From contig NZ_CP040781.1 in assembly GCF_013463155.1 (NCBI RefSeq), positions 1,426,001 through 1,490,000 of the forward strand: DNA of 64,000 nt, written 5' to 3'. Source of the DNA: Staphylococcus sp. 17KM0847 (lineage in GTDB: Bacteria > Bacillota > Bacilli > Staphylococcales > Staphylococcaceae). The position numbers and the translations under genes are program-made. Below the pieces are notes generated by a model. It saw only the letters and a program-made list of their open reading frames with translations. It ran no database searches and had not been told where the DNA came from. Of this stretch, positions 1-9,352 are shown one piece after another (positions within the stretch are counted from its first letter, which is position 1; every line of letters starts with the position of its first letter).

Positions 1-606
1 AATATCTCTTACAAATTTGCCATCACGCAAAAATACTGCGCGATCACATATCAATTCGATGTCTTCTAATTTATGACTTGAAATCAAAATTTTCATATCC
101 AGCTCTTTAACAAGTCTTTCAATTGTTTTAAGTACATCGATTGAGCCGTCTGGATCCATACCATTCGTCGGTTCGTCTAAAATTAAATATTTAGGTTTAT
201 TCATAAGAGAGACCGCAATCGCCAACTTTTGTTTCATCCCCATTGAATACTTTTTGACTTTCTTTTTAATATAAGATTCCATTCCAAACGCTTGGATAAT
301 ACGTTCAGTATATGCTTTATCAAACCCTTTACCTAGCACTTGAGCGAATAATTTTAAATTATATAATCCTGATTTATTGTCATAAAGCTTGGGATGTTCA
401 ATCAAATAACCTATCGTTTCATTTTTAGGTACGCTCACTTTCCCAGAATAATTAATAATATTACCATTCATCATTTTCATTAATGTTGTTTTTCCAACAC
501 CATTTTTACCAATAAGCCCTACAATACTGCTTTCCCCAAAAGAAAAATCTATTTGATCAATCACCGTATGATGACCATAACGTTTTGTAATTTGTTTTAG
601 CTTCAA
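1..606 (-). CDS. pmtC: PSM exporter ATPase PmtC (3' part lies outside the window)
   Basis: This is the amino-terminal ~202 residues of an ABC transporter ATPase. A Walker A motif (GLIGKNGVGKTT), the signature KYSMGMKQK, Walker B LILDEPT and the following H-loop SSHK are all visible. Translation starts at a TTG (604-606) placed 8 bases after AGGAGG. The gene is the last visible one of a minus-strand operon headed by a GntR regulator, so it matches PmtC, the second ATPase of the staphylococcal phenol-soluble-modulin exporter. The partner permease PmtD would lie beyond position 1. Family and position are clear; the name pmtC rests on synteny. Confidence 0.85.
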   Translation of the reverse strand, partial: MKLKQITKRYGHHTVIDQIDFSFGESSIVGLIGKNGVGKTTLMKMMNGNIINYSGKVSVPKNETIGYLIEHPKLYDNKSGLYNLKLFAQVLGKGFDKAYTERIIQAFGMESYIKKKVKKYSMGMKQKLAIAVSLMNKPKYLILDEPTNGMDPDGSIDVLKTIERLVKELDMKILISSHKLEDIELICDRAVFLRDGKFVRDI

Positions 607-618
607 ATTGACACCCTC

Positions 619-1293
619 CTATACATCGTTGCTGCGTCTGATTTGATAGAGATACGTTCCTATCGCAGCTATAATACTTACAACAAAGTAATATAACGCT
701 AAATTATATGTCATAAAATAATCTGAGTTATCATAAAATATAATCCCTAGACTAACGCCGCTCAAACCTATAACCAATGGTATGAGTAATTGTACAAAAA
801 TAATAAATACAATAATATTTGCTGTTTTCTCTCGTCTTTGTTCACTAAATCTTGGAAATGAAAAAACAATTGATAATGCATTAGATGCTAAAAATACCCA
901 TAATATATCAAATGAAATATTGTTAACTGAAACAAATGATGTTTTTATATCAAATGCCCACAATACTAATGCGCCCATTAACGTCATCATTATGATTGTT
1001 ATATAATGTGCATGAATCAGTTGGTGTTTGGATACGGGTAAACTTTGATAGAATATATGTGATTCTTCATGTCCGAAACGGCGAAACAAACGAAATGCAT
1101 GTGCCGAATCAATGACTGCGATTACGTTGATGATTAACAATAATGGAGATAACCATATGAAGTGCTCAGTTTTCAAACTATGGAACACTGGTAAGAATAA
1201 CAAAATGACAAGATAAAGTACAATCGTCCATAATCTTAAATACACATTTCTTTTGATAAGTTGATATATTGTAATCCCCTCCTTACTTTGCAT
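619..1293 (-). CDS. ABC-2 type permease-like membrane protein of the pmt operon
   Basis: A roughly 224-residue integral membrane protein with about six hydrophobic segments and a cytoplasmic SLPVSKHQLIHAHYI motif, the pattern seen in ABC-2 permeases just before a membrane segment. It lies between the pmtB-type gene and pmtC, where S. aureus has no gene. The start is uncertain: the open frame begins at TTG 1308 or ATG 1293, neither with a ribosome site, while a strong AGGAGGGG (1276-1284) sits inside the frame and is followed only by ATT (1273-1275) and ATA (1267-1269). It overlaps the preceding gene. Probably another membrane subunit of the exporter, by inference. Confidence 0.7.
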   Translation of the reverse strand: MQSKEGITIYQLIKRNVYLRLWTIVLYLVILLFLPVFHSLKTEHFIWLSPLLLIINVIAVIDSAHAFRLFRRFGHEESHIFYQSLPVSKHQLIHAHYITIIMMTLMGALVLWAFDIKTSFVSVNNISFDILWVFLASNALSIVFSFPRFSEQRREKTANIIVFIIFVQLLIPLVIGLSGVSLGIIFYDNSDYFMTYNLALYYFVVSIIAAIGTYLYQIRRSNDV

Positions 1294-1933
1294 CTTTTTT
1301 AAACGCAATCGTCAATGAGAATATTAGTGATAAAATGTATAATATTACGAAAATCATCACGCTATAATACATTGTTGTTTTTGCCATCTTGATCCCTACT
1401 TCAAGAGATGTAACTTGTGATGTCGCACCTATGCTTATACTTACAATCATGGGTAAAAATAAATATGTCGTAACAAGCAATACATAGTAAGGTATTTTAA
1501 TCAAAGGTTGTTCACTTGTATATGGAAAGAAAACACTTTGTGTCATCAAGTTGTAGCAAACAATAAATTGAATCATGAACTGACTCATACTGACAATATC
1601 TGCATGCTCTGACAGAAAGAAAAAGAGGATTAATGGTACAATGGTCCACACTAATAACAAAATATGAAAAACTTGATGTACTATAAACGCTTGAACGCGT
1701 GTTATGGGTAAACTTGCAAAAAAATAATGTCCTGACTTGCCTAATGCATGGTATGTTAAGAAAGCATGACCAATGTATCCCATACATATCAAAGCATATA
1801 TGCCTAAAAAGAAATTTTGTAAATCGTAGTATTCTGAGAAACAAGTCACGAACAAACTCATCATAATCGCACTGCCAATGACATACAATGTTTTTTGTCG
1901 TATTCGTATGTTACGCCTCAATAGCCACCACAT
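1283..1933 (-). CDS. ABC-2 type permease-like membrane protein of the pmt operon
   Basis: A 216-residue protein with about six transmembrane segments. It carries the motif SLPITRVQAFIVHQV, which aligns with equivalent motifs in both neighbouring permease-like proteins and suggests they arose by duplication. The start is ATG 1933 or the TTG just before it at 1936; AAAGAGG precedes both. The gene begins 16-19 bases after pmtB stops and its end overlaps the next gene, so the three are translated as a unit. It has no counterpart that I know of in the four-gene S. aureus pmt transporter. Function as an exporter subunit or immunity factor is inferred from context only. Confidence 0.7.
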   Translation of the reverse strand: MWWLLRRNIRIRQKTLYVIGSAIMMSLFVTCFSEYYDLQNFFLGIYALICMGYIGHAFLTYHALGKSGHYFFASLPITRVQAFIVHQVFHILLLVWTIVPLILFFFLSEHADIVSMSQFMIQFIVCYNLMTQSVFFPYTSEQPLIKIPYYVLLVTTYLFLPMIVSISIGATSQVTSLEVGIKMAKTTMYYSVMIFVILYILSLIFSLTIAFKKDAK

Positions 1934-1951
1934 CAATATAGCGCCTCTTTC

Positions 1952-2566
1952 CTATAACTTAATTTGGTTGTGTCTTAATCGCCGATAACGTATGACTGAT
2001 TTAGTACTAAAAGCAATACATGATACGCCAAAAAGCACACCCGAAATAATATCGAACACAATAAAGTGCTCAGTATTCGTTAATATTCCTATATAACTTA
2101 TATCAATAAACAAAAGCGTAAAAGTAATCGTGTAAAGAATCCCTTTATTGTGCCGTTCTTCTAAAAGTGTTTTCACACAAAAAGTTGCAATAAGCAGTGT
2201 CATACTTATATGAATTAGTGTAATATTTGCATATTGTTGAATTGGAAAAAATATTAAAACGATCGTCATACCTACACATTGGATCAAACATATCAATATA
2301 ATCAATACATTAAAGCTATCCAGTAAGCACCGATCACTGTTAGGCAAACTTCTAAAAGTAATATATGTCTTATTTCTATTCAGATAATCAATACAAAATA
2401 CCGGTAATATGCTTAATACACCCATAGTCATTATCAAATAATGTGCGATGACTAATGGACTCACATACCAAAACATGATCCCCATAAAAGGTATAAACAA
2501 AATTAAAAACCATTTATCAAATGGAGAATCATTTAATGTTAATGTTCTCTGCAGTACTTTTATCAT
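1952..2566 (-). CDS. pmtB: PSM exporter membrane protein PmtB
   Basis: A 204-residue hydrophobic protein with about six membrane segments and the ABC-2-like motif FRSLPNSDRCLLDSF. I place the start at ATG 2566 because AAAGGGGGC lies just upstream; an earlier in-frame start would overlap pmtA more deeply and has no ribosome site. Its first 38 bases overlap the end of pmtA, which fits translational coupling of an ATPase with its membrane partner. In S. aureus PmtB pairs with PmtA and PmtC to export phenol-soluble modulins across the cytoplasmic membrane and to protect the producer from them. Confidence 0.8.
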   Translation of the reverse strand: MIKVLQRTLTLNDSPFDKWFLILFIPFMGIMFWYVSPLVIAHYLIMTMGVLSILPVFCIDYLNRNKTYITFRSLPNSDRCLLDSFNVLIILICLIQCVGMTIVLIFFPIQQYANITLIHISMTLLIATFCVKTLLEERHNKGILYTITFTLLFIDISYIGILTNTEHFIVFDIISGVLFGVSCIAFSTKSVIRYRRLRHNQIKL

Positions 2567-3437
2567 CTGATATGCCCCCTTTGTCACGTTCATAGGCAAC
2601 CATAATCTCTTCAATTGACATCGGCGAGATTGTTACCCGCTGACCAAACAACTCGTAAAACGTATTGGCATGTTGCGTCATACCACTATATACACCATTA
2701 GACTCTTGATAATGAACTAATAGCCTGCGTAACTCTTCATCTAAGTCTTCGCAATCCCCTCGAACCAGTCGATGTTGCTCCAAAAGCACTTCTTTAGATT
2801 CTTGAAAAACAATACGACCATCCTGCAGATATACAATATAATCTGCAATGCGTTCTAAATCCGAGATGATATGCGTTGAAAAAAATACTGATTTTTGTTC
2901 ATCGAGCAACTCTTCTTGAATAATCTCTAATACTTCGTTACGAACAACGGGATCTAATCCAGCTGTAGGTTCATCAAAAATAAAAAGCTCAGCATGGTGA
3001 CTCAACGCAATCGCTAGTGAAAGCTTCATCTTCATACCAGTGGAAAATGAACGGATCTTTTTCTTATAAGGCAGACGAAAACGCTCTAAATATGTCATAA
3101 AGACATCATGATCCCATTGCTCATAAAACGGACCAATCAGTTTTTCAGCCTTTTTGATTGTCCAACGTTCATTTAAATACAACTCTGAATATACAAAACC
3201 GATTTTATTTTTAATACCAACTGGATCGTCATTCATGTGTTGACCCAAAATTTTAATCTCGCCAGATAATGCTTGTAATAAACCCATAATCATTCGAATC
3301 GTTGTTGTTTTCCCTGAACCATTTGCACCAATAAAACCTGTCACATAACCTTTAGGCACATTAAAATGAACATCGTCCAATACAAAGTCTTTCTTTTTAT
3401 ATCCGACATGGGTTAACTCAATCGCTTTATTTTCCAT
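2529..3437 (-). CDS. pmtA: PSM exporter ATPase PmtA
   Basis: A 302-residue ABC ATPase. Walker A GANGSGKTTT is near residue 40, the signature FSTGMKMKLS near 135, Walker B LFIFDEPT near 155, and a switch histidine follows in FFSTH. A C-terminal extension of ~80 residues beyond the ATPase core resembles other YtrB-type ATPases. The ATG shares one base with the stop of the upstream GntR regulator, a typical regulator-ATPase pairing of this family. The protein energises export of phenol-soluble modulins in S. aureus. The length agrees with S. aureus PmtA (about 298 residues). Confidence 0.9.
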   Translation of the reverse strand: MENKAIELTHVGYKKKDFVLDDVHFNVPKGYVTGFIGANGSGKTTTIRMIMGLLQALSGEIKILGQHMNDDPVGIKNKIGFVYSELYLNERWTIKKAEKLIGPFYEQWDHDVFMTYLERFRLPYKKKIRSFSTGMKMKLSLAIALSHHAELFIFDEPTAGLDPVVRNEVLEIIQEELLDEQKSVFFSTHIISDLERIADYIVYLQDGRIVFQESKEVLLEQHRLVRGDCEDLDEELRRLLVHYQESNGVYSGMTQHANTFYELFGQRVTISPMSIEEIMVAYERDKGGISDDKSTAENINIK

Positions 3438-3814
3438 TACAATTCCTCCTCATATAGCATGGCTATAATCTCTTGAAGTTCGGACAATGGCATCTCGATT
3501 GTTTTGGCTTCTCTTGTCACTAACTGTGCCAACTCTTCTATAACAATAAACTGTTTCTCTTTGAGTATCGCTGTATCTTGCTCTTTAACATATGTTCCTT
3601 TGCCTCTAATAGATGTTAAATAGCCATCTTTTTCTAAGTCTTCATATGCACGTTTCGTTGTAATGACACTCACGCCTAAATCTTTAGCAAGCTCTCTCAT
3701 AGAAGGTAAATGTGTTCCTGCCGGTAATACACCACGCAGTATTTGCTCCTTCACTTGTTGCTTAATCTGTTCATAAATCGGCGAAGCACTATTACTTCGC
3801 AATAAAATTTTCAT
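3437..3814 (-). CDS. pmtR: GntR/YtrA-family repressor PmtR
   Basis: A 125-residue regulator with an N-terminal winged helix (residues ~10-75: PIYEQIKQQVKEQILRG, LPSMRELAKDLGVS, TTKRAYEDLEKDGYL) and a short helical tail, the layout of the YtrA subfamily of GntR. The start is ATG 3814, preceded by GAGGGGG; the longer frame to 3943 has no ribosome site. In S. aureus PmtR represses the pmt operon and PSMs relieve that repression. A promoter overlapped by palindromic sites lies immediately upstream at 3834-3873, so autoregulation is likely. Confidence 0.88.
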   Translation of the reverse strand: MKILLRSNSASPIYEQIKQQVKEQILRGVLPAGTHLPSMRELAKDLGVSVITTKRAYEDLEKDGYLTSIRGKGTYVKEQDTAILKEKQFIVIEELAQLVTREAKTIEMPLSELQEIIAMLYEEEL

Positions 3815-3833
3815 AACCAACCCCCTCACCAAC

Positions 3834-3871
3834 TGTATATATTTAATATAAACACTATATACAAATTTGTA
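3834..3871. promoter_or_regulatory. Probable PmtR operator
   Basis: A perfect 12-base palindrome TACAAATTTGTA (3860-3871) overlaps the -35 box. A second inverted repeat, TGTATAT (3834-3840) with ATATACA (3857-3863), brackets the -10 box. Both fit a dimeric GntR/YtrA-family repressor blocking the promoter. Assignment to PmtR is inferred from position. Confidence 0.6.
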
Positions 3872-3873
3872 AA
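3845..3873 (-). promoter_or_regulatory. pmt operon promoter
   Basis: On the minus strand TTTACA (3868-3873) and TATATT (3845-3850) are separated by exactly 17 bases, a good sigma-A promoter, 31 bases before the pmtR start codon. Confidence 0.75.
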
Positions 3874-4013
3874 GAGCCATTTTCAAAAGTACAGCAAATA
3901 AATACGATATCTTACCTATAAAAATAAGATAAATCATTATCAAACATTGTAATAAAAGCTTTTACAATGCTATTATCTCCTTACAACCTCATCCTATAAA
4001 TATATTCACGCAA

Positions 4014-4069
4014 ATAATAAAAGCACACACTGTATATAACAAACATATACAGTGTGTGCTTTTATTATT
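4014..4069. terminator. Bidirectional-looking terminator hairpin
   Basis: Near-perfect long inverted repeat: arm 4014-4037 and arm 4045-4069 share AAAGCACACACTGTATAT, with A-rich and T-rich flanks on each side. It overlaps the stop codon of the small membrane protein gene read on the minus strand, and separates it from the pmt operon promoter. Confidence 0.8.
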
Positions 4070-4232
4070 TTTTTCTATCATTATGACGACTAATAAACGC
4101 ACATATCATAAATAAAATAGTAGCTACAAATAATTTAACTGCTGATGCTTCTTGATCTTGAAATTGAAAAACAATACCTATGACAAAAATCATTGTTGCT
4201 AGACCTACAAAAATTTTTGTTAAATGTTTCAA
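4065..4232 (-). CDS. Small two-helix membrane protein, unknown function
   Basis: A predicted 55-residue protein. I choose the TTG at 4230-4232 because GGGGTG lies 6 bases before it; the frame also runs up to an ATG at 4280 without a ribosome site. Two hydrophobic stretches (about residues 7-24 and 33-47) are separated by a short polar loop FQDQEASA, and the tail is basic (RHNDRKK). It stands alone between a strong terminator and the divergent aminotransferase gene. I do not recognise a family; short membrane proteins of this kind are often conserved in staphylococci but undescribed. Confidence 0.6.
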   Translation of the reverse strand: MKHLTKIFVGLATMIFVIGIVFQFQDQEASAVKLFVATILFMICAFISRHNDRKK

Positions 4233-4404
4233 TATATTCACCCCATTTATATCTAACTCTATTAATGACTTATAGCACAAACAACTATGATAATAAACCT
4301 GTAAATTTCAATGATGATTAGTATTCATTTCAGCTATATATACTTTATTAAAATATTATAATTATTTTCTTATACAATATTTTCGCTTTTTTACACAAGG
4401 TTTC

Positions 4405-4433
4405 TTTAACTTTCATAGAATTCACGGTATGAT
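4405..4433 (+). promoter_or_regulatory. Possible promoter of the aminotransferase gene
   Basis: TATGAT (4428-4433) sits 41 bases before the start codon, with a weak TTTAAC -35 (4405-4410) 17 bases upstream. The rest of the 4281-4404 gap is A+T-rich without other clear signals. Confidence 0.4.
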
Positions 4434-4473
4434 AGAAATATATTCTGAAATTTAGAAACGAGGTTGGATTTTT

Positions 4474-5763
4474 ATGAACCCTTTAGCGCTCAATCTAAAC
4501 GAACAATTAAATGAACACAATGCTATTTTGCTCGATATGATGTCAGACTTAGGTAAAAATATGTACTATCCCAAAGGCATTTTAACACAATCAGCCGAGG
4601 CAAAAGCAACAGATTACAACGCAACGATTGGAATGGCAACAAACCGAAACGGTATGATGTATGCAGACACACTATACACGATGTTTAATGACTTAGCACC
4701 GAATGAAATTTTTGCGTATGCGCCGCCTCAAGGTCTTGAAAAATTACGTGATTTATGGCTTGAAAAAGTATTAAAAGATAATCCAGATTTAACAGCTGAC
4801 AAAGTGACACGTCCTATTGTAACCAATGCACTTACACACGGACTATCATTAATTGGTGATTTATTCGTTAATACCGGTGATACAGTATTACTTCCTAGTC
4901 ATACATGGGGTAACTATAACCTTATTTATGGTGTACGCCATCAAGCAGATATCCAAAACTATCCTATTTTTGACGATAATGGTCATTATGATACATCAGG
5001 ACTTGTCAAAACTTTAAACACAATAGAACAAGACAAAGTCATCTTAGTACTTAATTATCCAAACAATCCAACAGGTTATACACCAACAAAAGAAGAAGTT
5101 GCAACAATTGTCGATGCTATTGATACACTTGGTCAACGTGGTGTTAACGTCATTACAGTTGTCGATGATGCTTATTATGGATTGTTTTACGAAGATGTTT
5201 ATACTCAATCTATTTTCACTGCACTGACAAACTTAAATAATGAACGTGTGTTACCTATTCGTTTAGACGGTGCAACAAAGGAATTTTTTGCATGGGGGCT
5301 ACGTGTTGGTTTTATTACGTTTGGTTTGTCAGATCGTGTTGCTAAAGATGTGATTGAAGCAAAAACAAAAGGTATGATCCGTAGTAATAATTCAAATGGT
5401 TCAACCCCTTCTCAATCAGCGATTCAATATGTACTCGAGCATCCAGAACAATTCTCTAAAGATATCCAAGAGAATGTTGATACTTTACAAGCTCGTTACG
5501 ATGTTACAAAAGCATGGGTTTACAAGGAGGAATTTGCATCATTATGGCAACCCTATGCTTTTAACTCAGGTTACTTTATGGCATTACGTGTTAAAGGTGT
5601 AGACGCTGAAACATTGCGTAAATACTTAATAGATCAATATGCCATTGGTATCGTCGCACTTAATAGTACAGATATTCGTATCGCATTCAGCTGTATCGAA
5701 AAAGAAGATATTCCACATGTCTTTAATTGTATTGCAAAAGCGATTCAAGCACTGCAATCATAA
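4474..5763 (+). CDS. PLP-dependent aminotransferase, class I/II fold
   Basis: A 429-residue enzyme of fold type I. The predicted Schiff-base lysine is K269 in DGATKEFFAWGLRVG, preceded by the cofactor-binding VVDDAYYGLFYED segment and NYPNNPTGY, the substrate/cofactor loop of class I aminotransferases; a conserved arginine follows in RIAFSC near the C terminus. An aromatic/aspartate-type amino acid aminotransferase is likely, but the substrate cannot be read from the sequence. GAGGTTGG precedes the ATG. It is a single gene, transcribed away from the pmt side. Confidence 0.8.
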   Translation: MNPLALNLNEQLNEHNAILLDMMSDLGKNMYYPKGILTQSAEAKATDYNATIGMATNRNGMMYADTLYTMFNDLAPNEIFAYAPPQGLEKLRDLWLEKVLKDNPDLTADKVTRPIVTNALTHGLSLIGDLFVNTGDTVLLPSHTWGNYNLIYGVRHQADIQNYPIFDDNGHYDTSGLVKTLNTIEQDKVILVLNYPNNPTGYTPTKEEVATIVDAIDTLGQRGVNVITVVDDAYYGLFYEDVYTQSIFTALTNLNNERVLPIRLDGATKEFFAWGLRVGFITFGLSDRVAKDVIEAKTKGMIRSNNSNGSTPSQSAIQYVLEHPEQFSKDIQENVDTLQARYDVTKAWVYKEEFASLWQPYAFNSGYFMALRVKGVDAETLRKYLIDQYAIGIVALNSTDIRIAFSCIEKEDIPHVFNCIAKAIQALQS

Positions 5764-5786
5764 AATATTCACAAACAATGAGATAA

Positions 5787-5857
5787 TGAAAAGCAAAAAA
5801 CAACTTTATATCATTTTAGAGGATGATTTTTGATTAAATTAAATCGTTTGCTTTTCA
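5787..5857 (+). repeat. 11-base inverted repeat between aminotransferase and ogt
   Basis: TGAAAAGCAAA (5787-5797) and TTTGCTTTTCA (5847-5857) are exact complements with a 49-base loop. It could be a weak terminator or an mRNA stem upstream of the next gene. No T-run follows, so termination is not well supported. Confidence 0.4.
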
Positions 5858-5912
5858 TCTGTCTTACTCTTTATTTCTGAGTGATTCATTACAACAGAGG
5901 AGTTTGAACAAG

Positions 5913-6425
5913 ATGACTTACTATTATCAACATATCCGTACCCCTTTAGGCCTATTAACCGCTATAGTTAATGATGATGCACTTGTCAGCCTATCTTTTA
6001 CGGATTCTAAAGATTATTACACCTCATGGCATAAACTTGAGCAACATAGTCAACTTGTACAAATATCTACACACCCTATTATCAACCAAATTGCTCTTGA
6101 ACTCGAAGCCTATTTTCACGGCTATTGTTCAAAATTTAAGACACCCATCGACTATGTTATCGGTACCCCTTTTCAACAGCGCGTGTGGAAGGCTTTACAG
6201 ACATTATCTTATGGTGAGTGTGTAACATACGGAGACATCGCAGTTGCAATTGGAAAACCAAAAAGTGTTCGTGCTGTTGCATCCGCTATTGGACAAAACC
6301 CGCTTTCGATTATTATTCCTTGCCATCGTGTCCTTCGAAAAGACGGACAACTCGGTGGCTTCAATAGTGGTTTAAATCGAAAAATGCGACTTCTTGCATT
6401 AGAAAGACAATATTATTCATCATAA
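5913..6425 (+). CDS. ogt: Methylated-DNA-protein cysteine methyltransferase
   Basis: A 170-residue suicide repair protein that moves alkyl groups from O6-alkylguanine to its own cysteine. The active-site IPCHRV motif is present within the long C-terminal block NPLSIIIPCHRVLRKDG, followed by LGGFNSGLNRKMRLLALE; the helix-turn-helix DNA-binding part (YGDIAVAIGKPKSVRAVA) is intact. The ATG at 5913 is preferred over an upstream TTG because AGAGGAG lies 10 bases before it. This is the Ogt/AdaB-type protein without an Ada regulatory domain. Confidence 0.93.
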   Translation: MTYYYQHIRTPLGLLTAIVNDDALVSLSFTDSKDYYTSWHKLEQHSQLVQISTHPIINQIALELEAYFHGYCSKFKTPIDYVIGTPFQQRVWKALQTLSYGECVTYGDIAVAIGKPKSVRAVASAIGQNPLSIIIPCHRVLRKDGQLGGFNSGLNRKMRLLALERQYYSS

Positions 6426-6476
6426 AAGGTGTAAGCCCTCTTTTAAGTTCAATTAAATGATGGGCTTACGCCTTAT
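6426..6476 (+). terminator. Terminator after ogt
   Basis: Arms AAGGTGTAAGCCC (6426-6438) and GGGCTTACGCCTT (6462-6474) pair with one G-T wobble; a short ATTTT follows. Confidence 0.65.
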
Positions 6477-6510
6477 TTTGAGTACACATTACTTCTTCAT
6501 CATAACCCTT

Positions 6511-6933
6511 TTATAATATAAATGATTTTAAAGCCCTTAGTTCACTCAAAAATATATTCAACTGCTTTGGAGTCACATTAATTTTTATAGCTAACCCTGA
6601 CTCTGTTGCAACTTGGGAGTAATTGATACCTGAATCAAAATTAATATACATACAGAAAAATCGATGCTCCACCTTAATAATTGTAAAGGATAACTCTGGC
6701 TCAATAAAATATAACTCTTGAATAGGGGTTTCACTTTCAGATAATACTAGATGATGTAGCTCATTATCAAAAAGAACACATTTACTATATTGCGTATGAT
6801 GATCGTATGTTACCTTAACATCAAAATAAAATAGAGATGCTTCATTTTCATTCCTCACCACTTCTGTTAAAAATAAAGTTAATGATATATTGTTATAATG
6901 ATAATGCATATCTTTTAAAGTAATATTTTTCAT
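6511..6933 (-). CDS. Hypothetical protein, 140 residues
   Basis: A soluble-looking beta-rich protein without signal peptide or membrane segment. The start is the third of three consecutive ATGs (6931-6933), with AAGGAGG six bases upstream. The composition and the C-terminal helix with TPKQLNIFLSELRALKSF vaguely recall small immunity-type proteins of the WapI group, but I see no diagnostic motif and do not assign a function. It stands alone, read towards ogt. A perfect ribosome site and lack of frame breaks support a real gene. Confidence 0.65.
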   Translation of the reverse strand: MKNITLKDMHYHYNNISLTLFLTEVVRNENEASLFYFDVKVTYDHHTQYSKCVLFDNELHHLVLSESETPIQELYFIEPELSFTIIKVEHRFFCMYINFDSGINYSQVATESGLAIKINVTPKQLNIFLSELRALKSFIL

Positions 6934-7060
6934 CATCATCCTCCTTCTCATCCATTATTATAAAATCTTCGTCCATTCAACTTAACATTATGATTCAAAT
7001 CATTTATTTTATTGTGACAAAATAGGGTTACTTTTACTACTATTAGATTATTGTTGATAT

Positions 7061-7113
7061 AAAAAAGACGCTTTCCAAAAGTTGAGTCAACTTATGGAAA
7101 ACGCCTCAAAAGA
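7061..7113 (-). terminator. groESL transcription terminator
   Basis: On the minus strand GGCGTTTTCCATAAGTTG pairs with CAACTTTTGGAAAGCGTC around a short loop and is followed by TTTTTT (complement of 7061-7066). It lies ~125 bases past the groEL stop. Between it and groEL there is only a weaker stem (7122-7160); 6952-7060 shows no gene. Confidence 0.8.
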
Positions 7114-7236
7114 ATTATTTTAAATGTCCTTTTTGTTCATCTGAATTGAAGGGCATTTTTATTTTTTGAATTTTTATGTCATTATTATGTCATTTCGAAT
7201 TATAAAATAGCGTCAAATCAATGTTTGCAAGCTATT

Positions 7237-9184
<1,948 letters not shown>

Positions 9185-9214
9185 TGATAATGCCTCCTTA
9201 TGTTGACCATATAT

Positions 9215-9241
9215 TTAGCACTCGTATCTTCTAAGTGCTAA
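9215..9241 (-). promoter_or_regulatory. CIRCE element (HrcA operator)
   Basis: TTAGCACTC, nine bases, AAGTGCTAA: the CIRCE consensus TTAGCACTC-N9-GAGTGCTAA with one mismatch. It lies 31-57 bases upstream of groES, in the expected place for HrcA repression. Confidence 0.95.
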
Positions 9242-9256
9242 TCTATTCTTAATAAT

Positions 9257-9273
9257 AATCAAAGTTGGTCAAA
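9257..9273 (+). promoter_or_regulatory. CtsR operator overlapping the groESL -35 region
   Basis: Heptads AATCAAA (9257-9263) and GGTCAAA (9267-9273) separated by three bases match the CtsR direct repeat (A/G)GTCAAA-NAN-(A/G)GTCAAA with small deviations. The complement of the second heptad supplies TTGACC, the probable groESL -35 box. Dual HrcA/CtsR control of groESL is known in S. aureus. Confidence 0.8.
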
Positions 9274-9352
9274 AATTCAAGCTTAATGCTTTTATATTTG
9301 TTTGACGCTAAAGAATCTATTAAAATAAGCAAGGAATGAAAGGAGAGTTGAA

